From the NCBI GenBank assembly GCA_022497155.1, contig MU385710.1, positions 1,736,001-1,800,000 on the forward strand: a stretch of DNA of 64,000 nt, given 5' to 3'. Under the pieces are notes generated by a model. The model ran no database searches. It worked only from the letters and a program-made list of their open reading frames with translations, and was not told the origin of the DNA. Below are positions 46,016 to 57,106 of this stretch, piece after piece (within the stretch, counting starts at the first letter, position 1; each line of letters opens with the position of its first letter). The translations under genes were made by a program, and so were the position numbers. The DNA comes from Whalleya microplaca (Eukaryota; Ascomycota; Sordariomycetes; Xylariales; Xylariaceae).

Positions 46016-49000
46016 AGGCTCGAGCCTGAATAGTAAAGGGCTATGATCAGGTAAACTAGAAGTCTCCAGGGAGATTTAGACCAAGATCTTCCGAAGGCAG
46101 GATCAGCATTATTCTAGTGTTACTATGGCACGAAGATATTGAGTATGATACGTCGTATGTCGCAAGGCATGGGGCAGATGGAGAAATTATCAGGAGGAGG
46201 TAATAGTGGGAGTCGCAAGATGACGAACTCTGATGACAGAAATAAATACAGACAAATTTACAGTGATAACTACTATGTGACAGGATTCACCAAGGTACTA
46301 CATAGCTAATAAACTAAAGTTTCACATATATCAGAGTTGTTAGTTTGTAGATCTCTTTACTTTAATCTTGGTAACTAGGACCATTTCGCTCATGTTGAAC
46401 CTTATTATAACAGCCTTAGGAAGCCCCTGGAGGGATGTGTCCTTTACACCACTATGCTATTTCAACGTCTCTGGTTAAAAGTTTACTTGACATGTAGCAA
46501 GCCTGCTATAGACGCTTGGTAATGAAAGGGTGATTGACTCGCCAAGCTTGTTCCTCCTATACATATTTTGACTTATAAAAGTCACGGTTGCCTGTTTTCA
46601 GTATACCAAGTCATCAAGGCCGGGGATAGTACTATCACGCTGGGCTTCCTACAAGTGCAAAGTCAATGTTATGGCTAGAGACCCTCTAATCCGAGAGTCA
46701 CATTCTACCTAGATCCTAGGTTAGGGGTTTCGATCTAAAATTCGAATTATATCACTTTATTCTACGTTGGAGGTCTTTCTAATTCCTCGCCTGATGATTT
46801 CCATATGCCATTTGAGAGGTGTCGTACGTACTTCCGAGGAATCCATGCCACCTACAACCCGAACATTACAGTATCAAAGCCCCTTCAAGGGTGTCACCAT
46901 ACCGGCAGCGCGTTCGTCTATTAATAGAAGCTCTAGCCCTGATATATAAGGTCTCTAGTCATTTCAGTCCATTTCTGGTTGAGTGTCTTTATGTGATTAA
47001 GGTGCGGATAGGCAGTACTGCAGCGGTGAAGTCGACGATACTACCGCAGATATAGCCTAGAACTGAAATGCCCTACGATTGATATCTGGGAGATTGAACT
47101 TCGGATTCTTTAGTCATCTCGCCTTGACGTCCTCCATACTCCCATCATTTTCATCAGATTTAGAGAAGTATTATCTGATCTGCGCAACCGACGCCTCCCC
47201 TTTATCAGCATTTGCAACATCATCATTGGCCAATCCTTATTCCAGGACCTAGCGAGTAGTGAGAGAGTTTTACTTGATGTTCACAGCAGCACATTCCATC
47301 TATAACAAGCGCCTCTAACTTAAAAGACAGCACTTGTAGACCTTCCTAGGTAACAGGCGGGTAACTTTCCCCAGCGTTACCTCATACGTGTCTAAACATC
47401 TGGAAAACTGTGAAAAGGAGATCATCTCTGCCGGTGGTCTTCTCCATAATTCTTGCTCAGACTGAAGTTGGCAGCTTCTCTACCCTGTGGTATATTCGAC
47501 TCGAGTCTTATTTGAAACGTCTTTTTCTTGTACCAGGGTTGATATTGCCTCATTCCATGACCAGGCGGTTGTAATGCTCTTGCTGCTTGGGAAGAAGGTA
47601 TATACAGAATAAGCGCTGGAGCTTTATCCATAATTCGGATACTAGAGGTAAGGAGATCACTTGCCATTACTTTTGGTGTTAGGACTAGTTGACAATGGCA
47701 CTACTTCCTGCCCGACTGTTCCTACAGTTTAGTCATCATGAATGTAGACCCTACCTGATCCAACTGTATTCTCTGGCCCAAGAGTTGCTACTGATTTTGC
47801 AACATCGGAGCGATATTGCATACAGTTGTCCTATTCTTGTTGCCGGCCTAGATGAAAGATCCTGCACTGACAGCATTCAAGCACCTGCACATCTATACAG
47901 TCCTGACACAGATTAGCTCATTGAGACTGGATAAGTATGAGGGATTTGGATCTCTGTATTATATTTGATGTTATGAGTGGATGGAACTTCAAAGTCAGAT
48001 GATACAGAAAGCCGTCCTTGATTGTAAGAAGTGTAGGCTCTACCAATATCTCTTTCAGGACTCTACTCTGAAAGTCAACGTTCTCTGAAAATTTACTTAC
48101 ATGAGATGCATTGATGCCCGTAAGAACCTGTTTCTGATTCTTTCGATAGTGAATATCTTACAATCTTCTGTGACTAGTCTACTCGACCTTCTCGTGAACT
48201 TGCACTAAATCATAGATAATGTTACTGCCGGTATCTGCACCGATTCACAGCATGGAGAGCCTTGTGAGCTGTCTCTACATTAATTCACAGGGCTGCAACG
48301 TTTCCAGGTCGCGTAAGTGAGTATCTTCACTTATTCTATACTCTCCCTTTCATGTTCATTAACTACTTACGTTCGATTTATAACATGGTTCACTATTTGC
48401 AAGTCACTATTCTCTTGCTGTACTACTTTATACCTCAAGCTTTATTATAGGCAGCTATGATTATATGATTCAGCCTTCAACTTTTTATGCAAAGAGTTCC
48501 TTACCCATGTCAACAACTATAGAATACCTACTTAATGCATTTTCGCATTGATCAGCTCTTATATCCCCAAAGGAAATAAGAAGTAGATTTGAAAGAAATG
48601 TATGACGGTTAACAGGTTACTGTATATTTTATGTAACATTTCTCCGTCTGATGGTCGATTCGTTGTTAGCCACCTGCCCGGCAGTCACTGCCAATGCGCT
48701 GCTTCATTAAGTGTGTCACCCCTTGAGTCGGTACGTAGCTACATTACCTAAAGAACAGATGACCTAACCTACATAGCTGTGTACTTATGTACATAGCGTA
48801 TATGTAGGTGGGTAAACTGTACTTCCTAGCCCGTTAATCAATGCTCGGGCCCACACACACCGCCTGCTGGGCCAGTCACCAACTAAAATTGTGCCAAGCC
48901 ACTCCTTGTTCTACATGTACAGTCGATTGGCAGATTGGGAACTTGCCTGCTTGCTGCTTCGTCATCTACAAGAGCACAAGAGCGATTCTTGCTTCTCCAT

Positions 49001-49068
49001 CATCACTATCGAGGAGCCATCGCTGCTCTCCTCGACTTTCGTAGCTCTACTCCTGGCCCATCCGGATT
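46016..49068. other. Three-kilobase gene-free region
   Basis: AT-rich intergenic DNA between the C9-methyltransferase and PAN1. No ORF has recognisable family features; the frames are short and scattered. It ends in the PAN1 promoter, where a 54-codon upstream ORF (48915-49079) overlaps the PAN1 start in another frame. Confidence 0.5.
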
Positions 49069-52000
49069 ATGTATTCTAATTCCAACTCATACCTAGGCGG
49101 TAATGGCTTGCGACCCGGTCCCCAGCAGTATGGCAACTCCTTCGCTACGGGGGCTGGCGGTCCAGGTCAACAGCCTCAGGGACAGCCGGGACAGCAACCA
49201 AGCCCTTTCGCACCGCAACCGACAGGCTTCGGCCAGGCGCCGTTAAACCAACAGTATACAGGCTTCCCCGGTGCTCAGGGCATGCAACCACAGCCGACCG
49301 GCATGCCTCAACAGACCCCCCAGGGCCTGCAACCTCAGTATACCGGCTTTCCCGGTCAAGCTCCCCCCCAGCAAAACTACCAGGCGGCCATTCCGCCCAT
49401 GCCACAGATTCCACAGCAGTACCAGAATCAGTTTAACCAGCAGCAGCAGAACCAACAGCTGCAACCACAGAACTCGTTCTCGTCACCCGCCGCGCAACCC
49501 GCCCCTTCAGTCCCTGCACCCGCCCCGACGATAAGTGCTCAGCCGACAGGCTTCACTGCCATGGCTGCTTCGTTCAAGACCGGTGGTGCCTCCGATAACC
49601 AACCTAAGGGACGAGCAGCTCAGAAGCCGGCGAATAAAATCCCGAACATTCGGTTGTCCTTCATCACGGCTCAGGATCAGGCTAAGTTTGAGACGCTGTT
49701 CAAGTCGGCTGTTGGGGATGGTACGACCATGTCCGGAGAGAAGGCTCGGGATCTGCTCATGAGATCTAGATTAGATGGCGATTCTCTATCGCATATCTGG
49801 TATGTCAATATATAGTATTGTTCCCGTATGAACAGCTATCTGATACGCAATTATAGGACGCTCGCAGACACGACTCGATCAGGCGAACTACACTTCCCAG
49901 AGTTCGCGCTGGCCATGTATCTATGCAACCTGAAACTTATAGGAAAGCCCATGCCCGGGAGTCTACCCGATAACATAAAGAACGAGGTTTCGAGCATGGT
50001 CGACATTATCAACTTCAGTATTTCAGAGGAGAGTGGTGGTTCTGGCGGAGCGACCAACGTGCCCGAGTTTACTAGAGAGAACACAGCGACCCCGCCGACT
50101 ATACAACATCCCCAGCCTATGCAGTCAAATTCCCAGCTCCTCCAAACCCAATTGACAGGATTTCCCGGCCAGCAGCCTACAGGATTCCCCGTTCAGAACA
50201 TGCAACCTCAGCCGACCGGCTTCCAAGGAGGCATGAATATGCCACAGCCTACTGGATACAATGGGCCCAGGCCGCCTATGCCACCAATGCCCACAGGTTT
50301 CCCAGGAGGGCTGTCTCCTGCCATTGCGGCTCCTCTCAATGCGCAGCCGACTGGTAAGCCTGGCCAATGGGGTCTAGTGAACGCCCCCGCATCGGGGCTG
50401 CCCAATATCGACGCATTGCAAGCGCGGATGATGCCCCAAGCCGGCCGTGAGCAGCAAAACTACACCACCACCGGCCTGTCAGGGAACGCAGTGATTCCCT
50501 GGGCGATCACCAAGGACGAGAAAACACGATATGATCAACTGTTCCGAGCATGGGACGGCCTCCATAAGGGCTTCATCGGCGGAGACCAGGCAATCGAGAT
50601 CATGGGCCAAAGTGGTCTGGAGAAGACTGATCTCGAGCGGATCTGGACCCTCGCGGACAATGGAAACAAGGGCAAGCTGAATCTTGACGAGTTTGCTGTG
50701 GCTATGCATCTTATTTACAGAAAACTAAATGGCTACCCTGTCCCTAATAACCTGCCGCCGGAGCTTGTACCGCCGTCTACCCGTAACTTCACTGAATCGC
50801 TCGGCACGATCAAGTCCATGCTGAGCCAAGAGTCGGATTTCCGCAAGACATCTGGAGCCGCCCTACTTCCTCAGAAAACCGGAGTTAGCTACCTAAAGAG
50901 CCATTCTTTCAAGGGAGACAAGGGAGGTTTTGGTGCTGGACGGAAGGATGCGACTGTATTCAAGAACAATGACGATGATATTGGGTATAGGTCGAGTGCA
51001 CGACGCAAAGTCGGCAGCGTGTCGCCTCGTCCAGAATCCCCAAGATCTGTGGCATCGAATGACGAACTCTCTCTTGATGACCTGAGGAAAAAGGTCCGGG
51101 AGAAGCAGGTTCTCTTGGATGCTATGGACTTCAAAGACGAGGCAGCAGCCGAGGAAGATGATATCCTTGATAGGCGTGATCGCCGTGAAGCTGACGAGTT
51201 ATACCGTCGTATTCGACGAATTCAGGAGGATATCGATGCTCATCCAGATGCGTCGCTTGCAAGCGGTGACTCTGAAGCCGAGCGGAGAGCTCTCAAACGC
51301 CAGCTGCAGAATCTGACAGACAAGATTCCTGAATTAGCCTCCCAAGTGAGAAAGACTGAGAAGGCTATTGCTGATGCAAAGCTCGAGCTTTTCCGACTCA
51401 GAGACGCCAAAGCTCATCCTGGAACTGCCTCCCATATTATTGGCACTGGACCAGGTGGTGCGATCACGGAATCGGACCGCCTCAAGGCTAGAGCCAAGGC
51501 CATGATGCAACAACGGACCGCCGCGTTGACAGGAAAGAAGGTTGATGCTGGTGGCGACGACGGGGACGCGGCGAAACGATTGGAAGAGGAGAACCTGAAG
51601 ATTAGAACCGAGAAGGAGAACAACGAGCGTATGGTCCGAGATGTGGAGGATAGCGTCCGGGATTTCTCACAAGGAATTGAGAACAACCTCAAGGAGGGTG
51701 GCCAAAGCTCTACTAACGAGCATGAGAAAAGGAGATGGCAAGATGGTCTTGGCGTTGAAGATGAGGTTCGGGATTTTATCTTCGATTTACAACGTTCAAG
51801 CCGAGCTGCTCGAATTCGAGCTCAGGATCGGAGCGGCGGACGACCTGCCACTGCAGAACCCGTCAGGGCAGAGGCGCCGCCAACTCGGTTCGATAGCCCA
51901 TCGTCAGCGTCTCGCACGCTTACACCTCCCACTACGAGGTCTCCTGCGCCTGGTGGCGGGTCGTACTCGGCGTATAAGACTCCAGAAGAGAGGGCTGCTT

Positions 52001-53604
52001 TCATCAAACAACAAGCCGAACAGCGTATGGCCGAGCGGCTGGCAGCCCTTGGGATTAAGGCCCCCTCAAAGCCTGGAGAGACCACCGCTCAGCGAATGGA
52101 ACGGGAGAGAGCGGAACGTGCCGCCAAGTTACGCCAGGCAGAGGAGGACGATGCCCGCCGTGAAGCTGAGCGCCAAGCTAGAATTGCTGAGGAGCAAGGC
52201 GTGCCGCCACCGGCGCCCAAGGCAGAAGCTAAGAGACCACCTCCACCGCCTACGCGAAAGGGCGCGAAGAATGACTTTGCTGCAAAGAAAACTGAAGAGG
52301 AGGAAGCTGCGAAGAAGGCTGAAGAGGAGCGTCTCTCCAGAGAGCATGAAGAGCAGCAGCGAGCCACCCAACAGATGGAGTAAGTGTTTTGGCTATATAA
52401 AATCAGATTTTCAAGGCTAATTTGAAACAGGAACGAGGCTAGAGAACAGGAAGATGAGATTGCGCGGGAGCGTGACGCTGCATCTGCTCGCCTCAAGGCC
52501 CTAGAAGAGCAAGTCCGCCAAGGAAAGCTCAAGAAAGAGGAAGAAAAGAAGAGAAAGAAGGCCGCAATGGCTGAAGCTAAGGAGAAAGAAGCTAAACTGG
52601 CTGCCCAACGGGCCGAAATTGAAGCTGCTCGCCAACGAGAACTCGAGCTTCAGCGACAACTCGAAGCTATGGCCGATGACAGCTCTTCCGAGGATGATGA
52701 GGGTCCCCAGCAAATCACGCCCCAGGCATCTACACCAACCCTTGGTGGTAGCCAGTTAGGCAGCCAGGAACTGGAGAGGCAGGCTACCCCGCCCCCTGCG
52801 CCTGCGCCGCCTGTGATATCTCCGGCCGTAGCATCCCCCCCCGCCGTGGTCGCCAGTCCGCCATCCGAGACCGAGAGCCGGAATCCCTACAGACGAATGC
52901 TATCTCAGTCTTCGGAGTCGCCGGCGGCAGCAACTGCCTCGGCGCCGGCTGCTCCTGCTCCCCCACCGCCACCTCAGCCGGAATCGACTAATCCGTTTTA
53001 CCGGATGACCCAGGAGGCCAAACCTGCGGCCCCGGTAGTACCGCAACCTACCGGCCCAATCTCCCGGAAGCGGCCTGACACAGACGATGAGTGGGGCTCT
53101 GGAAACGAAGAAGAAGACTCGGATTCCGACGACGACCGCCCGGCTGCTGGTGCTGCCCAGCTAGCATCACTGCTATTTGGCTCCATGGGACCTCCTCGTC
53201 CACTTTCAGCCACGGGCAATCAGTCTGCGGGAGCTTCTCCAGCTATCCCGTCGGCGCCTTTCAGCCCTCCTCCTGCGCGTAGCGAAGAGCTGTCACCAGT
53301 TGCACCACCACCTCCTCCCCCGATGCCTGAGGCGAGCTCAGGGGCACCACCGCCACCACCTCCCCCAATGCCTGGATTTGGTGCGCCTGGGGCACCTCCA
53401 CCCCCTCCACCTCCTATTCCAGGCTTGGCCCCTCCTCCCCCACCTCCCCCGCCAGGAGCAGGTGATTTGCCAGCTGCCCCATCTGGCGGTGGTGGTGGTC
53501 GACCGGCTGCGTTCCTGAACGAGATCCACACAGGTAGAGCGCTGAAGAAGACCCAGACGAAAGACCGGAGTGCCGCCAGCGTGACGGGCCGAGTTCTGGA
53601 CTAG
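49069..53604 (+). CDS. PAN1: PAN1, actin cytoskeleton-regulatory endocytic scaffold
   Basis: Pan1 works at cortical actin patches in clathrin-mediated endocytosis, activating Arp2/3 with End3 and Sla1. Exons 49069-49799, 49857-52379 and 52431-53604; introns of 57 nt (GTATGT) and 51 nt (GTAAGT) in phase; 1475 aa. Seen in order: a Gln/Pro/Gly region with repeated QxTGF motifs, three of which fit LxxQxTG; EH domain 1 (about 195-285; [19 protein letters not shown], spanning intron 1); a second QPTGF cluster; EH domain 2 (about 460-540; [19 protein letters not shown]); coiled coils (about 645-800 and 985-1150); an acidic stretch; a poly-proline region; and a terminal WH2-like motif (about 1440-1460; [15 protein letters not shown]). 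The usual Pan1 layout is complete. Confidence 0.95.
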
Positions 53605-54327
53605 GGTAACAGAGTGAAGCGGGCCTTTGCTAAGGGTGCTACTACTACTTGAGAGAGTAATAAGGACGGGGTGGGGTGGGATCATAGTAGAGAAGAGAAT
53701 AGGGGTAAACTTGAAGCTGACAGTTTTGAATTGATCAGATTGTATGAACATTGTCTTTGTATGTATGCTTCCACCACTCGGTTCGAACCTCGATTCTCGT
53801 TGAACTTGCTGGCGCCCTGCAGCACTGCGTGGCGAACTTTGTTCTTTCCGATGCTTAATATTATTATCATTTAACTTGTATTTTTGTAGACTATTGGTGT
53901 ATGTGCTTGAGATTGGTAGTCTCTAGAGAACCCGTATGCAAGATAGGCCTATTCTTGTGTGTCGATTACTTATCATATTTAGTTATGTATTCTAATCTTC
54001 TAATCTTTCCATACTGAGTTTCTATAATTGATTTAAATCTTCTTATAATTTTTTACCGTTACCGATATAGGCGTCAACGGCACGGGGTTACCCATGTGGA
54101 TACCCGGCGTTTAAGGACTTAAGAAGTGAAGCAAAACGGAAATTGCCGTCCGGCCATGGACGGCGCCCGCGATCATACACCATCGCGGTAACTTTGACTT
54201 CAGATCCATTACGCTAGCCAAGCTATCTAGACACATTACATGAGTTGGCAAGACGCACCTGTGGGCCCGACTTGTGATGGGCATTTGTCATCACAGCTTT
54301 CCAGGAGTTCTATACAATACCTATAAA
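53605..54327. other. PAN1 3' flank, no gene seen
   Basis: About 720 bp leading to the second assembly gap. No coding feature is visible. Because a gap follows, adjacency of PAN1 to the NmrA-like gene rests on scaffolding only. Confidence 0.5.
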
Positions 54328-54484
54328 GGGGGGCGGGGGGGGGGGGGGGGGGGGGCCCAAAAAAAAAAAAAACAAAAACAAAATGCAAAAAAAACGCATT
54401 AAAAAAAAAAAAAGAAAAAAAACAAAAATGGCCGTCACAAATAAAAAGAAACAAAAATGCAAAAAANNNNNNNNNNGCCCCCCG

Positions 54485-54523
<39 letters not shown>

Positions 54524-54577
54524 ACCCCCCCCCCCCCCCCCCCCCCCCGCCCCCCCCCCCCCCCCCGCCCGCCGCCC
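54328..54577. other. Poly-G, A-rich, 10 N, poly-C scaffold gap
   Basis: G run at 54328-54355, an A-rich error-prone stretch at 54359-54466, N at 54467-54476 and a C run to about 54577. Like the first gap, homopolymer G points into the gap from both sides. The A-rich text with repeated AAAATGCAAAAA pieces looks like degraded read ends. It is not biological sequence that can be trusted. Confidence 0.85.
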
Positions 54578-54674
54578 TACATCATACCTACCTACCCCTA
54601 CTGGCATCATCTCGCCTTTACCTACATCTAGCTACAAATACCTACATTGCCGGTCAAGCTATAAAGCTACACAA

Positions 54675-55616
54675 ATGCTCATCAAAAGCGACCACGCCAT
54701 GGCCGCCTCACCATCCGTCCTCATCATCGGCGCCGGCGAGCTCGGCACCGCCGTCCTCTCCGCCCTATCAGCGCACCCGGCGCGTCAAGGCGGGCCCCTG
54801 ACCGTCCTTCTCCGCGCCTCGACGATCGCCTCCCCGGACCCGGGCAAGCAAGCGCGGAACGCCCACCTGCGATCCCTAGGCGCCTCCCTCGTCGCCGGCG
54901 ACATCGCGTCGGCCTCGGTGGCGGAGCTCGCGCCGGTGTTCCGGGGGTTCCACACGGTAATCGCGTGCGCGGGGTTCGGGCTGCCCCCGCGCACACAGAC
55001 CAAGCTCGCGCGCGCGGTGCTCGAGGCCGGGGTCCCGCGGTACCTGCCCTGGCAGTGGGGCATCGACTACGACGCCGTGGGCGCCGGCAGCGCGCAGGAC
55101 CTGTTCGACGAGCAGCTGGAGGTGCGCGGGATCCTGCGATCACAAACCGAGACGGACTGGGTGATCGTGACCACGGGGCTGTTCATGAGTTTCCTGTTCC
55201 TGCGCGGGTTCGGGGTAGTTGATGTGAAGGGGCGCGTCGTGCGCGCGCTGGGGGCTTGGGACGCGCGGTTGACGGTCACGGAGGTGCGGGATATCGGGCG
55301 CTTGGCGGCCGAGGTTGTTTATGTGCCTGGGGGGATTGAGAGGAGAGTGGTGTATATTGCGGGGGACACGCTGAGTTACGCGCGCGTGGCGGAGCTGGTG
55401 GAGAGAAGGTTTGGGGGAGAGTGGAAAAGGGAGTTGTGGGATCGGGAGGTCTTGCGGGAGAGGCTGAGGGCGGACCCGGGGGATGGCATGGCGAAGTATG
55501 CGAGTGTTTGGGCTGCGGGTAAGGGGGTTGCGTGGGATTTGGAGCAGACGCTTAATGCGCAGAGGGGCATTCAGACGCAGGATGTGGAGAGCTACTTGCA
55601 GGAGATGGAGGTTTAA
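54675..55616 (+). CDS. NmrA-like / isoflavone-reductase-like NAD(P)-binding protein
   Basis: Atypical short-chain dehydrogenase of the NmrA/isoflavone reductase group; members are oxidoreductases or redox-sensing regulators, and the substrate cannot be told. Single exon, 313 aa from 54675; a second ATG at 54699 (context ACGCCATGG) begins MAASPSVLIIGAG and is an equally likely start. Seen: the dinucleotide motif IGAGELG close to the N-terminus; HTVIACAGFG; the conserved QWGIDYDAVG region (about 125), which in this family follows VKRFxPSEFG-like patterns; and a C-terminal YLQEMEV. The gene is very GC-rich (first 600 bp mostly G/C-ending codons) compared with its neighbours. It starts about 100 bp after the assembly gap, so its promoter is not seen. 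Confidence 0.8.
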   Translation: MLIKSDHAMAASPSVLIIGAGELGTAVLSALSAHPARQGGPLTVLLRASTIASPDPGKQARNAHLRSLGASLVAGDIASASVAELAPVFRGFHTVIACAGFGLPPRTQTKLARAVLEAGVPRYLPWQWGIDYDAVGAGSAQDLFDEQLEVRGILRSQTETDWVIVTTGLFMSFLFLRGFGVVDVKGRVVRALGAWDARLTVTEVRDIGRLAAEVVYVPGGIERRVVYIAGDTLSYARVAELVERRFGGEWKRELWDREVLRERLRADPGDGMAKYASVWAAGKGVAWDLEQTLNAQRGIQTQDVESYLQEMEV

Positions 55617-57106
55617 GGAGACATACATATGTTAAGTATTCAGGGGTTCACCGACTCATTAGATATGATTTTCAGGTTGAAGCTAGGTTATGTCAAGACG
55701 CCAAAAAGGAGTACGCATAGTCATCGATAATATCTTGACTTTCCTCACTGCTATTATTTGCCCACATGTTATTCTGTGCATTAGTTAACACCTTGAGAGC
55801 CTTCTGGAATATAGTGATCATGTCTATAATGCGGATCTTATTAGATCTCTGACAACACTATCTAAATAAGATATGGATTCTGTTATACTAGATCCCGCCT
55901 CTACATGCACGATAACCGCCGCATTAGTCTTGCATAACTTCGACTACTAGGACATACATGCGTAAGTTTCTTGTTTACCCAGGCTCTAGTTATTTGGTAT
56001 TCACTGCAGGGCGGCTGGGCGGTGAGGAGGAGCATCAGGTGCTTTACATAGTAACTGCAGGAAACCCCACTAATATACGGGCTGCGAGTAGGTAGGTTGT
56101 TGATAGGTTACGCAGCTCTTGTTGATCCAATACTGTGTAGACTAGCTGACTAGGTAACTAACAGTGTAACTAACAGCGAATGTTGTTTTCCCTTTCGTGG
56201 TGTTGATATACTCTTAGTCTGTCATATAAACTCACACTGGCTATAGACACTGGCCTACCGTACTAAGAAGCTCCTGGAAGCTATCACGTCTTTGATAAGG
56301 TTCTGTTTTTAGAATGAGCATCACGGAATAACTGATATATGATCTTCAACTATTGTTGCTCCATACTGCGTATATACCTGGTCGTTGATGATGTCGAATT
56401 GTCTGTTTTGGGAGCCAATATTTGTTTTGATTGGAGCCAGATGAGCTTCTATCGATAGGTTAGAGTATCACTAGTGTAATGTACGGTGGTGCGCAGAGTG
56501 CAGTATGCAGACCTAGTGTAATAAGAGATGGTGGGGGGTAGTACCTGAAACCTGCCCTAAATTGAGCCGTTGCCGTGGTGATGGCGCGTGCGACCCTCCT
56601 CGGTGAGTGTGTTGAACACAAAACCTGGCAAATAATAACCCGAGCCTGCGATTTGTTGATGATCGGCCGAGACCTGAACCACACTTCCCCTCCATTCAGT
56701 CCCCAGTGCTTTTCTAAGACACGATAGGACGAACACCTCAACAATTTCCCCCTTCACCTTCTATCCGCATGCGTATCGTGCCCTGTCGATTGCTGCGTTG
56801 CGTTTTCTGCTGGCCTGGGATGCTGAACCTGAGCTTCTCTCGGCTCTGGGCTACTTGACCGTCTTGGAGACCACCTGACAAAGTCCGCGCGCATTTTGTC
56901 TCTCTGCACCACCATTCGCTTGTTGGTTCAACTTCAACTACCTGAGTCTCCGACTTTCAGAGCCGTCATTCTTTTTCCCAAATAGCCCTAACTACACTCT
57001 ATGAATGCGAGCTATCAGGCCGACAACACCTTGTAAATAAACATTAACTCAGAACAAACACCAGCTTGCCTTATACGTGTCCAACGACAAGAACCAGATA
57101 GTCGCC
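55617..57106. other. Intergenic region upstream of ASE1
   Basis: About 1.5 kb, AT-rich at first and mixed later, with no gene supported on either strand. The last 300 bp is the likely ASE1 promoter and leader. A CTAGGTAACTAACAGTGTAACTAACAG duplication lies near 56149-56175. Confidence 0.5.
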
